In this document: piece by piece, positions 44,026-55,896 of the stretch
Layout: each line of letters starts with the position of its first letter
How positions within the stretch are numbered: position 1 is the stretch's first letter
Assembly (NCBI GenBank): GCA_015499995.1
Contig: JADNRV010000309.1
Location: 1-56,900 of the forward strand
Direction: 5' to 3'
Length of the DNA: 56,900 nucleotides
Source: Flammula alnicola
Taxonomy: Eukaryota; Basidiomycota; Agaricomycetes; Agaricales; Strophariaceae
The notes under the pieces: generated by a model
The model's input: only the letters and a program-made list of their open reading frames with translations
Databases searched by the model: none
What the model was told of the DNA's origin: nothing
Position numbers and translations under genes: made by a program

Positions 44026-44929
44026 TGTATCAGATGTCTGAGGTTTGTGAGGTTAACTAGATGATGGTTGAGTTGAGAGAAACTGGGGTGATTCTTCCGA
44101 TTCGACAATCGGTCGAGCTTTATACATGTGTCGCGCATCAACATCAGCAAACTCAGATTTTTCGTTGCCATAGCATCCCCGTTACGGACCAGGTCATAGC
44201 ACAGACAGGGGTACTACATAGCCTTACTCACACGTGTGTAGTTCTCCCAACCACTGCTAAATATTCTGCAGTATGCTATAGAAAGTAGTTTATGGGGTGA
44301 CGCCGACGGCAATAGCAACGTCCAGAATCGACCTAGTCGTACTTACGCTGAATCCATCACATGATTTACTGACGTCCATTAAATTTGGACTGTGAAGACA
44401 TTTCAGTCTCTTGCTTTCTACCCCGCCTGTTTTCACTTGCCCTTCCGGATTTGTCAATCGACTCTGATTCTACCAGGTGGCAGCAACAAGCACAGCCCCA
44501 GATGGGCACGGCAGACAAATGACAACAGGCGCAATGGACATGGTATCGACCGCCCAATTGCTTCCACTTGCCAATTGAGACCAAGTATGTCCCCGTTTCC
44601 CCTTTTGTCTACAGAATTTCTTTTCTACTTCAGTACAAAATTACTGGTTATAAGCAGCATCGTGCGCGCCAAGTTGAACATTAAGGATCGGACATCTGAC
44701 AGCATAAAGCAGGGTCCTCCATTCGCTCCATCATCGTCGCTGTTCCTCCGCTTGCTCTGTCATGGCGCCACAATGCTCTCCTTTTCTAAGGTCCACCTAT
44801 ATCCTGAGAACGCCTTGCTATCTTCTTCAGCCTCAGGTTCGGCGCCTCACCTCTGCACCACTCCTTCCTGGATGCAACACCGCACTCGGTCGCCCTCGGT
44901 AGTTGGCACATGCTCCTTGGGATGCTGCT
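44026..44929. other. upstream region of cipC
   Basis: No gene supported. A plus frame at 44392-44934 stays open but looks like chance sequence, with no domain or neighbouring exon. From about 44750 similarity to repeat family X begins weakly. Confidence 0.35.
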
Positions 44930-46000
44930 TCTAGTCCTCTCTGGATGCTCTTGTACCGTTCTCCTTTCTCCTCTTCCTTCGAGATATCAGAGTGTAAAGG
45001 CAAGTGGTGTACGATCCCCACCGCACGTTGATGTACGACTGCTAGTACCTCCAAGATATGAAGTGATGCTCACAACTTTTTCTTTCTGCTCAGCGCAATA
45101 TGGTGCACCTCCTTGTCAGGGTATTCTAACCCTTCAAGATGCCCTCGCGTATTGCACGCACAGCTGAGAATTTGGTGTGGGTCAGTCAGGTTCTGTCAGG
45201 ATGGACGTAGAACCCCGTTGGGTACGACTCTTTTTTCTCTCCCCTTCGTGTTTCATTCCCATTTCCAAGACGTCGAAGAATGCTCGTCTATCCTTTTATA
45301 GAAGAGGATCTCCAACGAATTTTTGATGAATGCCCGGGACTTTGCCCCCTCGCGAACAATCCAAAACACCAAGGGGCGCAGTGGGACATGATGCATGAGC
45401 GCTTAAGCAGTTCAGTTGATTGAGATCAGAGATCATTCACTCTCCTTCGCCGGTGCGTCTCCGTCATCTAAAGTTCTCTCCGTGTTCGGTAGGCAATCTC
45501 TTCCGTAGGGCGATCTTTCTATCACGCTCAAGCCGCTCCTAGATTGCGACACTATACACGCGTACCCCAAAGCCTGTATATCGTCGTCCCGCCAACTTGG
45601 CTGAGCGGGGCCAACATTGACGGATGCAGGTTCCGACACTAAGGGTCGTTAGTACCCAGATATCGTCCATAGCCTGACAAGAAGCCTTTCTCGCATCATC
45701 TTTTTTCTGTACCTACCCCCGCATCGTCATATTTATCTTGCAAAGCAAGGGATAGAAGTCTCGCGAAAGACGATGTCATGGCTACTGCGGTCTGGGCGAC
45801 GGTCGTGGACTTGCTGCTGACGGTCATGCTTCAAATGAAGGGTGAACGAAAAGCAAAAGTAGCAAGAACCTACCTAGAGTGGCGGTGGCAGATTTGCTGC
45901 TGCCTGTCGTCCTTCGGACTCCTTCCAGCGAGAAAACGGTCCATTGTCTCGGTTGAGTCGATGTATTAACGACGCATTCTATGACCTTTGTAGATTTGCA
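44930..46000 (+). repeat. dispersed repeat family X, copy 3
   Basis: It carries the same ordered words as copy 2: GATATCAGAGTGTAAAGGCAAG, CTTCAAGATG, GTCAGTCAGGTTCTGTCAGG, TCCAAGACGTCGAAGAATG, TATAGAAGAGGATCTCCAACG, GTGCGTCTCCGTCATCTAAAG and GCAAAGCAAGGGATAGAAG. Reading frames are interrupted. The region 46001-46682 after it shows no gene and ends in an A-rich run at about 46568-46596. Confidence 0.6.
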
Positions 46001-46682
46001 AAATTGCGGGTCTTCTGTGGTAACGCATGCCTTAGGAATATTCGAGTCGTGTAATCTACCCACGGGCTAGTTGGTGTCAAGTATTGGTTCCAAAACACTC
46101 AGATATGTTCTGAAGTCGTTCGTGAAAGTACGCAGCAATATCGCCTAACGTCGCAACCGTATTCTCGATGAGGTATTTATTCGTTCAAAGCTTCCAAATC
46201 GCCTCAACAACGCTTTCCTTGAGCCCGTCTGAAAGATCAGCGCAATCCCAGACTGCGGCATCTTCCGACGTGGCCACCAGAGGTCCTACCATGTGCGTGC
46301 ATTTGCGTGGCGCGCAGTATGATTTGCAAATGCACATCTGCGTTGACGGACGCTGTCATTGGTGGTGGACTCGTCGACGATTCAATGTCCGGTATACTAT
46401 AGCGAGCGCGATTAGTAACAGACAATCAGCAATCGAATTATCACACTATGGAGTCTGCGAAGGAGACTAAGGAGATGAGATGATGCATATGAACGGTTCG
46501 GATTGACAATCTGGCGCAATCACATAAGCAATCGATATCCCTGAAGCTTCCGAAAAGCTTCCGAATCGAAAAAACAAAAAAAAAAAAAAAAAAACAAATC
46601 GATTCAAAATTGAATCACAAAACCTTTACCTCTTCTTCCCGCCATCGTTGTGCCTTTTGCTCACCGTCGGGCGTTGCCCTTT

Positions 46683-47200
46683 CATGTCTTCCACTTCCAT
46701 TGTTTCCCTCGAGATTGAAGAAACAGACATCGATATTCTCTCGGAGGACGACAAAGTCCTTTCATCGCGTGTTCTCTTGTCTGCCAAGTATTCATACGGT
46801 GTCTCCTTCTTCTACCACTTCTACGCTTGAACGATTCTTGAACGCCAGAAATCGCGGATTACATTCGCAATTTTTATTACTCCATTGAACGCGAGGACTT
46901 CAGTAGCCCGTCAATTCAGGGATGCCTGAAACGGATTTCTAGGCTGCAATTTCTTAGAGTTTGCCATTACTACACACAGAAGCTCAACTGGAGCAGCAAC
47001 CGCAGCAGCAACCGCCTAGGGCCATAGACCCCCATTGCTTCACCTCTTGCATCTTCCAACCCTCAGTCACTTCAAGGTGTGGGCGATCGACAACTTTGTT
47101 TTATCGGATCTTACACCCTGCATAAATCTCAAGAAATACGAGTACGACTGTGGTGGTCAAAAACACCTTTTCTGCAACTTTGTCCAAGGCCAGCGGCCGC
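46683..47200 (+). pseudogene. decayed copy of the F-box-like gene at 25743
   Basis: It starts MSSTSIVSLEIEETDIDILSEDDKVLSS (compare MSPTPMIPLELKEIVIDILAEDDNDLSS), then loses frame within the F-box. It resumes with RISRLQFLRVCHYYTQKLNWSSNR and LLHLLHLPTLSHFKVWAIDNFVLSDLTPCINLK, matching the intact gene in order. A stop follows SSNRLGP, and similarity fades near 47195. Roughly the second half is missing. The HSP70 relic begins about 170 bp further on. Confidence 0.8.
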
Positions 47201-47367
47201 ATCCGGCATTCCTGCGCTTCGCCAGCTTCAAGCTGGATCCTTGTCGCGATTACACCGAACATTCCCACGCTCCCACGCTGACGATCACGATGCGGTGCTG
47301 GACCTCTTGTTAAGCGCTGACCTCATCGATAGCACGATTCGTCTGCTCCTGCAAAATTTAATATCTC

Positions 47368-49472
47368 ATGTCTTCTTCAAAAGCTATTGGGATCGATCTG
47401 GGTACTACAAACTCGTACATATGTCCATTTTCTCCCTCAATATCTAGATCTAACCGCTTCCATCTCGTAGATGCGTTGCTGTATGGCAAAATGATCGTGT
47501 TGAAATTATTGCTAACGATCACGGAAATAAAACGACACCCTCATATGTCTCCTTTTCTGATAAGGGGCGTCTGATCGGTGATGCTGCAAGAATGGAGTCG
47601 CGAGGAACCCCGCCAACACGTATGTTTTTTCTGATAATTTTTGAACAATTCACCGATTCAGCATCTTGCCTTCTAGTGTCTTTAATGCTAAGCGTCTCAT
47701 TGGCCGCAAGTTCGATGATCCTGAGGTGCAGTCTGATATCAAGCACTACCCTTTCAAGGTTTTCAACAAGGGTGGAAAGCCTTATATTGAAGTCGAGTAC
47801 CAGCGCGAGAAGAAGGTGCTCGTAAGTCTTGGCATATCTTATCTTGTGATGTCAAAACATCTTTCTTTTTTAGTCTCCCGAAGAAATATCCTCAATGGTG
47901 CTCCTCAAGATGAAGCAGACTGCGGAGGCCTACCTCGGACATACCGTCAACAACGCCGTCGTCACTGTCCCTGCGTCCTTCACCGACTCCCAGCGTCAGG
48001 CCATCAAAGATGCTGGAACCGTCTCTGGTATGAACATCCTCCGTATCTTCAACTCGTCGACTCTCGCTGCTATCACATATGGTCTCGAATGCATGTTCTC
48101 TGGCGAGCACAACGTTCTCATTTACGATCTCGGAGGAGGAAGCCTCAGTGTGTCCCTCCTCACCATAGAAGAGGGCATCTACGAGGTCAAGGCCACCGCA
48201 GGTGATAGTCATTTGGGAGGTGAAGATTTTGATAACCGTCTTGTGAACAATTTCATCCAGGAGTTCCAGCTCAAGCACAAGAAGGATTTGAATTCCGACC
48301 CCCGTGCCGTTCGTCGTCTCCGTACTGCGTGCGAGCGTGCCAAGTGGACCCTCTCCTCGGCCACTGAAACCTCCATCGAAATCGAGTCGTTGTTCGAGGG
48401 TATTGATTTCTACACTTCTCTGACGCGTGCCCGTTTCGAAGATTTGTGCAATGATCTCTTCCGCAGCACTCTCGAGCCCGTCGAGAGGGTCCTCCGCGAT
48501 TCCAAGATCGACAAGGGTAATGTCCACGAGATCGTCTTGGTCGGCAGTTCCACTCGTATCTCTCCTATTGTCGAGCTAGTCTCTGACTTCTTCAATGGCA
48601 AGGAACCCAACAAGACCATCAACCCTGATGAGGCCGTCGCCTACGGTGCTGCTATCCAGGCCGCTATCCTTTCCGGTGACACTTCCGAGAAGACTCAAGA
48701 TCTCCTCCTGCTCGATGTTGCTCCCCTCTCCCTCGGTATCGAGACCGCTGGCGGCGTAATGACTGCTCTCGTCAAGCGTAACACGACCACCCCCACGACA
48801 AAGTCCGTTATCTTCTCCACCTCCTCCGATAACCAACCCGGCGTCCTTATCCAAGTCTATGAGGGTGAGCATGCCCGCACAAAGGACAATATCCTACTCG
48901 GAAAGTTCGAGCTGACCGGCATTCCTCCGGCTCCTCGTGGTGTTCCCGAAATCGAGGTCACTTTCAATGTCGACAGCAATGGTATCCTCAACGTCTCTGC
49001 CTCGGACAGGGCCACCTGCAAGTCGATCACCATCACCATTACCAACGACAACGCCCGTCTGTCGAAGGAGGAGATTGAGCGCATGATTGAGGAAGCAGAG
49101 AAATATGAGAGTAATCATTTTCTTGTCGGTCTGATAATCAGAACCGTTACTGACTTTTCTTTCTTTCTCCAGTTGAGGACGCGGATGCTGCTTCTGTCGA
49201 ACTGAAGACCAGCTTCGACTCCTATATCTACGACCTCCGCAACTTGATGAACAATGTGGGCTTTTCCAGCGAAGTCTCCCTCGTTGACAAGATGAGGCTC
49301 GATTCTGCCGTGAACGAGACGATCTCCGTGCTCGAGGAGCAGCAGAAGAAGCTAGAGTATGTTGCCAAGTATGTCTCTCCTTAAAATTTAGATGATGACA
49401 CTTCCTTATGCACGCTTTTTTTGCAGTCCCATCTTGCGAAAAATATGTGGTGGTACCTACGGTGCATTCTGA
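47368..49472 (+). pseudogene. HSP70-like chaperone, degenerate and truncated
   Basis: Exons about 47368-47414, 47471-47619, 47677-47821, 47873-49110, 49173-49368 and 49427-49472. The start SSKAIGIDLGTTNS, the block [16 protein letters not shown], and [18 protein letters not shown] and [18 protein letters not shown] are classic cytosolic HSP70. One base is missing in exon 2 (GATGCTGCAAG before AATGGAGTC, where AAG is expected), so translation shifts. The ATPase motif NEPTAAAIAYG reads [21 protein letters not shown] reads [10 protein letters not shown], and VGGSTRIP reads VGSSTRIS. The end is VANPILRKICGGTYGAF with no EEVD tail. Either a decayed duplicate or a strongly divergent paralog with a sequencing error; the combined changes favour decay. 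Confidence 0.85.
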
Positions 49473-49838
49473 AGATGTTTCTAGCCTTCCCCAGGTTTTT
49501 CTACTTTTATTTTAGCCGAAAAATTCCACGAAACCCTTTTATCTTGCTCTTGCTGGACTCGTGTTTCACCTTTCGTCATGATATACCATGTAGCACGTCA
49601 CCATACATTACGCTGCCCGTTGAACATCCGGGCGGGGTCGTTCAATCTGCGTTTATTATCCTATATATATTTCAATGTCGGCATCGAGCCGTGTGTGAGT
49701 GATACATGAGAAACTGGGGCACAAAATAGAACTACAAGCAGAATATATGCCAATAGAGGGCTTCACAAGTTGAACACGGTTGCACAGGTACAATTTCCGA
49801 GTGATTTAATCAAACTGCAAACTGTCGAAGACTCCAAA
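49473..49838. other. spacer between the HSP70 and kinase relics
   Basis: No gene seen. It contains the 3' flank of the HSP70 relic, with T-rich and ATATAT stretches. Confidence 0.35.
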
Positions 49839-51740
49839 CTACTGCAGCGACGCGATTGTATTGTTAACGTCTGCCAGAAGAGTATAGCGGGTCAAAGCGG
49901 TTGGAATGAAGGGGTTAGTAGCATCGTGTATAAGGCCCTGAAGACCTTTGAAAAGAGCGACAAGAACATCGCTCATAAAGTTCGCGATTATCTTGTTGAC
50001 ATCATTATCTCGTGGAAAAATCAGGGCACGAGCCACACTGTGCCCCTCAGAAGCCATGTCCTTGGTAGTCGTTTGGCCGAAGGCTAGGCGAAAAAGGGAT
50101 CGAAAGTCCTTCTACTATTCCCAGACCTCTTTCTGCGCGGTGCTTTTGAAAGCCTGATCGCAGAGATTGCCCATGACGCAGTATGAGAGCACCCAGATAA
50201 AGGATTCGACGTCGTGGGTCGCCTCGTGCACGACATCCCCGTTACTATCGACTTCCTGCAACAAGATGGTGCGGGCCATAAATTGAGCCGTTCCCTATGA
50301 AATGCTTTCAGTACGAAGGAAATCGCTTCTGTATCAAGGTAACTTACAGTCATAACCGCACCCCGTTTAACGGTCACTGTTGATTCGAACGTAGTGTGCG
50401 TGCAAGTTGTCGCATCTGTTGTAGAAAGCATGTTACCCTTGTTTTCATATCTATTCTGTGCGTCGATGATGCTTTCGACCGTCACTTCGCCTTTTCGGAT
50501 GGTCGAGTTTTTAATGCAAGCAAAATCGAAATCAGTGATGAAGCCACAGAGTCCAACATTCTGCATCTCAATTAGTAAAATGTTACTTGCACTGATGTCG
50601 CGGTGAAGGATGGCTTTCTCATAACGGGCATTATGCGCTGAAAGGTAGTTAGAGATGATGGCAACTGATTATTAACAGGCACTCACCCTGGAGCGCATCG
50701 CGGAAACCGGTTAGCAAATCGCGGTCTGACTTATGCGCCCACATCGGGCGCCCGACAGTACCGAGAACGAGACGGTGAAGAACGGGCCTTGGCGGATTGA
50801 TGACATGCTCACGTAGGAGCTTATGGACATGGCTCCTCAAATTCTGCATGGGAGTAGTGCATCCAGCATATCCAGGAAACTTAACGTCACCACCGCATTG
50901 GAATTTAGCCTGTCCTTTGAAAGTCGGTTGCTCGATCGACAAGTAGATATCGGAATCGGGTGTCCTGGCGTTACTGCGCCACGTCGTCTTTATGATCATC
51001 GAGTCACTGCGCAGATGCGGCTGCTGGTTATCGCCGAGAACATACTCGCGAACACGCCGAACGTTGGTGCCGCGGCCCCAAAGCGAAAGAGAAGTCCAAA
51101 TAGGAGAACCAACGGGCGCCGGTCGTTGCCAAAGGATGACACCACAGCGGATTGGTATTTGCTCTCACCAGTAAGCTGCTTGGTCTCCTGATCACTCAAA
51201 ACACGAACTCTAGGGTTGAGACCTAGTTCCTCGATGGACAAGTTGCACGCCAGGCCACACACAACGGGAATGTGGGTCTCGGTGTCATGGACTACTTCAT
51301 AGATGGAAACGTGATTCCATCGCGATCCAAAATTCCGACGCAGAAAATCATAAAAGGGCGGGCCGACATGAAGAGGCGCGCGCAGTTGGCAGATTGAATA
51401 ACAATTTCGGGTATCATGTCAGTAACCGCAAGCTTGGGACTCGGAGGTCGGGTGGCCTGGTCAAAGTTCGTTATGTGAGTGAACAAGCGGATCTGTAATA
51501 GAAGAATAAGAGGGAAGGAAGAGAAATTATGGCGCACCAAAGGATCATACATCCTCTTCTCTTCTGCAGCTCCATGATTACCGCTCCTCTTTAATTCTCC
51601 TTGTTCGGGACATTGGCCTTGTCACCGATCTCCTCGTCCTCCAAGATATCGGGCGAAAGTTCTGTGAAGCATGTTCTGCCAATTCCTTCAAAATATTTAT
51701 ATTCACGACGAAATTGTCGTCGACGTCATCAACGCGCAGA
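49839..51740 (-). pseudogene. FunK1-type fungal protein kinase, broken
   Basis: Minus-strand pieces in order: RLFTHITNFDQATRPPS and FVGIL-type text (FCVGILDRDGITF); CGLACNLSIEELGLNPRVRVL; SPIWTSLSLWGRGTNVRRVREYVLG with the Lys strand MIIKTTWRS; the catalytic loop AILHRDISASNILL; GFITDFDFA in place of DFG, usual for FunK1; then GTAQFMARTILL, HEATHDVESFIWVLSYC and a long C-terminal helix region NDVNKIIANFMSDVLVALFK. Catalytic residues are kept, but there are two consecutive in-frame stops (TAG TAG) after KEVWE near 50107, and frame changes near 51085 and 51290. The N-terminal end is uncertain. FunK1 kinases are numerous and often relic-like in agaricomycetes. Confidence 0.8.
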
Positions 51741-51939
51741 CCCCTGAACAGGTGGGGACAGCGTAGGCGATTTTACCGACGAGATCCGCTTTGGTCGCAC
51801 CGCGACTAGACTCTACATTGGACTCTGAAAGGTGGTTCAGCATATTGGAGCGCAGGTAAGTGCCAAGGGGAGTCGCTGGACATGATGAATAATGAAATTA
51901 ATGAAAGATGAAATTTTGAAAGATGAACTTCGGGATTGC

Positions 51940-53080
51940 ACCCGACTTTCGACATTCCCACGCTCTCCCGCTCATGTTGCCTCGAGGCTCGCTATCAGTG
52001 GTTGAGTTGACATACGACCTCATTCTCTCTTCACCTCCTTCTCAAGATGTTCTAGCCGCGGCTACCCTTTGCCGTACTCTTCAAGCTAACTTCACGTCCT
52101 GCATGCACAGCCTAGAAGTTACTGTGCATTAGTCGGGATGTATGTACATAGGGCCAAGTTAGGTACAACTCGTTTTTCTCTCTCCTTGGTGTTTTTCCAA
52201 GATGTCGAAGAATGCTCATCTATGCTTTTATAGAAGAGGATCTCCAACGAATTCTTGATGAAAAACCAGTACCTCCGAACACCCGATGTCTACCCAAAGA
52301 CCGCGGTGCGGAGTGGGCAACGAGCGGCACGGTTAGTTGGGATTGTTTGCTCTCCTTTGCCGGTACCCCTCCGCCATCTAAAATCCTCTCCATGTGCGTT
52401 AGCTAACCTCCACTTCTTTAGCGCAATCTTTCCATCTGAATCTTGCTCAAGCCACTCCTAGATACCGTCTATCCGCACCCTAAAGCTTGGATGTCGATGT
52501 CGCCCCGCCCATCAACTTGGCTGAACGCGGCCGCCGCTAAGCATCGTTGGGACCCAGAAATCGCCCACAGCCTGACGAAATACCTTTCTCGTGTCGTCTT
52601 TTTGTACAGCTTTCTGTACCTACCCCCACCTCGCCGTACTTATCTTGCGGAGCAAGAGATAGAAGACTCATGAACGATGACGTGGCTATTGCGGCGATGG
52701 TGGATTTGCTGCTGCCAGCCATCCTTTAAATGAAGGGTAATCACGATGGAAAGGAAAGGTAGCGAGAACGTACCTAGGGTGAGTACTAGATCCGATGATT
52801 TGAAGGGAACGCATGTACTTACGCTGAATTCTAACCAGAGCTGTTCTCTGCCATGCTCTCGCGTTACCCTTTTCATCGTATAGCTCTCCATCACCTCCTT
52901 GTCGAAGATTGAAAAGCGCCTCGACGAAACTCAGGAGGAACGATAGCGAGGCTACTGTGGTCTGTGGTGGCGGAGTTGCTGCTGCCCATCGTTCTTCCAG
53001 TAAGAAAAGGAATTCCGAGCTACATCGTCCATGGGCTAGGAGTATAAAATCACTGTACGATGATCACTCTACGTACGAAA
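51940..53080 (+). repeat. dispersed repeat family X, copy 4
   Basis: Shared words in order: TTCTCAAGATGTTCTA, GCATTAGTCGGGATG, TTTTCCAAGATGTCGAAGAATG, TATAGAAGAGGATCTCCAACG, CGGTACCCCTCCGCCATCTAAA, GCGGAGCAAGAGATAGAAGAC and TTCTAACCAGAGCTGTTCTC. The longest open piece reads YAFIEEDLQRILDEKPVPPNT. The frame then breaks. This copy and copies 2 and 3 are close enough to build a consensus. Confidence 0.6.
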
Positions 53081-54185
53081 TGAAGTTACTACTTGCAGAG
53101 GTCAGGCAGTCATTTGTCGTATAATTGGCGCTCTCGCATCATATAAATGATGGCATCGTGATATCACTGATCATTCAAGAATTCAGACACTTGCATGAAG
53201 CCTCCGAAGTGAACAAAATTCAACAAATCGATTCCACCTTTGATGTTGGAATGTGGCACCGCCACCGGAGATAATCGATAATCGTAGATGTTATCTAATC
53301 AAGGCTAATAATTTTCACTGCTTCTCAGGCGAGGTGCCTCGTCTCGTGGAGCATCTGACCCATCTGACACCATTGCTCATTTCCTTAGGCGAATCCATGT
53401 TATTAGCGAGGGGTCTGCAACCACCCTGGTCTCCGGTAAACGCGACTTCTATACTTCCGTCTTCTGAACAAATCACCCCGAAGCAAATTGAATGTCGTCA
53501 AGCTACCCTCTACTGCACTTAGGCTTCCGGTGTGAGTCTATATCGTTCACTATATACAAGCAACTGATTATTAATTATATGTAGCCTCCTGACCTTCCTG
53601 TCAATCGAAAGTTCCTGCTCGTGTGACCCCCCTCTCCCTATTGCGACCGGTCATCGTTCTCCGAAGCGAGCAGGGACGAGGAAAGGGAAATGCGACGACA
53701 CAGTCCACATGCAATATCAGGAATATACTTTTGTTCTTCGACAGCGGTGGGAGCTTCAAGGAGGGCGATAATCAAGCGATAAAAGAAGGGTTCAGGCTAA
53801 ACCCAATGGTTGACGCTATGTCAACGCTATGTTTTTTAAAGGCAAGTTGTGTTGTCAATCATATCTCATGAAAAAATGGGGCCTACACAAGGCTCACTAT
53901 ATTTCTCGTCGTTCAGTGTTTTCTTTACTTCCGTAGCTCCCAGCTTGTAGGCACATGGTAACCGCCTCCGTGTGAGCTATTTATTCTAAATTTAGTATAC
54001 TTACCTCCAACAGAACGCGTTGACATCGAGCAGACCCTTCTCAATTCTAAGCGCCAGCAAACTTACGAACGTGCGCCCAGGGTGCGCCGTTATTGCGCTC
54101 TTTTTTTGACTGAATAAAAGCTGGAAGGGGGAGATGGGATTTCCACTCGGGAAACTCTTGCTTTCCAGACTTCTAGGCAGCTATC
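53081..54185. other. intergenic region before the phosphatase gene
   Basis: No gene supported. The last part contains AATAAAAGC about 70 bp before the ATG at 54186, on the plus strand, which could be part of the promoter. Confidence 0.35.
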
Positions 54186-55896
54186 ATGGCTTCGACGGGG
54201 CACAAGCTGGCGCTGCTCCTCGCGAGCTTCGCTGCTTTTGCGCTCGCTGACACCCCGTCTATCTCTCACGTACGCGTACCCGCGGACTCCTTTGAGCCCG
54301 TCCAAATTCGCCATGCCTACGCCGGGTCCACCGGTATGCTGCTCTCCTGGAACACGTTCTCCAAGTTGCCTGCCCCACCCACTGTGCACTACGGATTCAA
54401 ATCTGACTTCCTTCCATTCGTTTCTTCACCTAAAAATGCGGAGAGCGTTACCTACCCCACCTCGCTCACCTTCAACAACCACGTTCGTCTGACAAACTTG
54501 TTCCCGAACACCAAGTATTTCTGGCGACCAGCGTTTGCGAATGGGAGCAGCATCTTCTCTTTCACGACATCGAGAGAGTCGGGTGATCATACTCCGTTCA
54601 CGACTGCTGTGGTTGTGGATTTGGGATTGATTGGACCGGACGGTTTGAGTACGACTGTTGGTAAAGGAGCGGCGAATCCTCTCGCGCCAGGAGAGATAAA
54701 CACGATCCAGTCATTGCAGCAGCATGACGCGTGGGATTTCCTGTGGCACCGTGAGTTTCTGATCTCTTTGAATGATTTTCGACCACTTTCCGTTCCGTTG
54801 AATTTTCTTTTTCCATTGCGCTTCTCTTTAATACTGACGAACTGTTCTTAGCTGGTGACATCGCCTACGCCGACTACTGGCTCAAAGAAGAAGTCCAGGG
54901 TTTCCTACCTAACACCTCCGTCGCGGATGGTTTCCACGTCTATGAATCGCTGCTAAACCAATTCTACGACGAGATGACCCCAATCACCAGCCAGAAACCG
55001 TGGATGGTGGGACCTGGAAACCACGAAGCGAATTGTGAGCAACAAAATGACTTCATTTTCTTCCTGGAATACATTTAACAATCGGATTCAAAGGCGACAA
55101 CGGCGGCACTCACGGATTCGACGTCACCATCTGCGTCCCAGGCCAAACCAACTTCACAGGCTTCCGCAACCACTTCCGCATGCCGTCCTCCGAATCTGGA
55201 GGACTTGAGAACTTCTGGTTCTCATTCGACCATGGAATGGTCCATTTCGTCCAATTTGATACGGAGACCGATTTGGGACATGGTATTCTCGGACCTGATC
55301 AGCCCGGAGGTTCAGAAGGTAACCCTGGAGAGGATGGTGGTCCGTTTGGGTTGGCAGACCAGCAGATTAATTGGTTGAAGAATGATCTCAGGAATGTGGA
55401 TCGCAAGAAGACGCCATGGGTCATAGCAGGTCAGTTCTTGCCTTCAATCCTTGCCGTCCTTTTCACTTACTTGCGTGAGATTCGCTGCTTAGCCGGTCAT
55501 CGTCCATGGTACGTTAGTGGTGAAGTCTGCGCAGAATGCCAAGAAGCCTTCGAATCCATCCTGAACCAGAACTCCGTTGACCTTGTCATCTCGGGCCACG
55601 TCCATGTCTACGAGCGCGCGGCTCCCATCTTCAACGGTACTATCGACCCTAACGAACTCAATAACCCCAAGTTCCCCTGGTACATTACCAATGGAGCTGC
55701 TGGACACTATGATGGGTTGGACACTTTGAACGCCGTGTTGTCTCCTTTCAGCAGGGCAGCAATTGACACGGATTATGGTTGGAGTCGACTAACATTCCAT
55801 AATTGTACGCATTTGACGCATGAGTTTGTGAGAAGCTCGGATGGAACAGTGTTGGATAGTGCTACGCTGTTCAAAGATAGGAAGTGCAAGGATTAG
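54186..55896 (+). CDS. secreted purple acid phosphatase, 495 residues
   Basis: Exons 54186-54750, 54852-55034, 55094-55429 and 55493-55896, all in phase. A signal peptide MASTGHKLALLLASFAAFALA leads a fibronectin-like N-terminal domain (YAGSTGMLLSWNTFSKL, LFPNTKYFWRP). The metallophosphatase motifs follow in order: VVVDLGLIG (first Asp), HPGDIAYADYW (GDxxY), GPGNHEANC (GNHE), AAGHRPWY (xxGH) and VISGHVHVYE (GHxH). All metal ligands are present. NG-[ST] and N-x-[ST] sites such as NGSS, NTS, NFT and NGT suggest glycosylation. The enzyme should release phosphate from organic esters outside the cell or in the vacuole, with a dinuclear metal centre. It is a standard fungal acid phosphatase of normal length; no damage seen. 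Confidence 0.93.

Noticed and set aside
44392..44934. 180-residue plus-strand frame
   Set aside because: No domain, odd composition, and it overlaps the start of repeat family X similarity.
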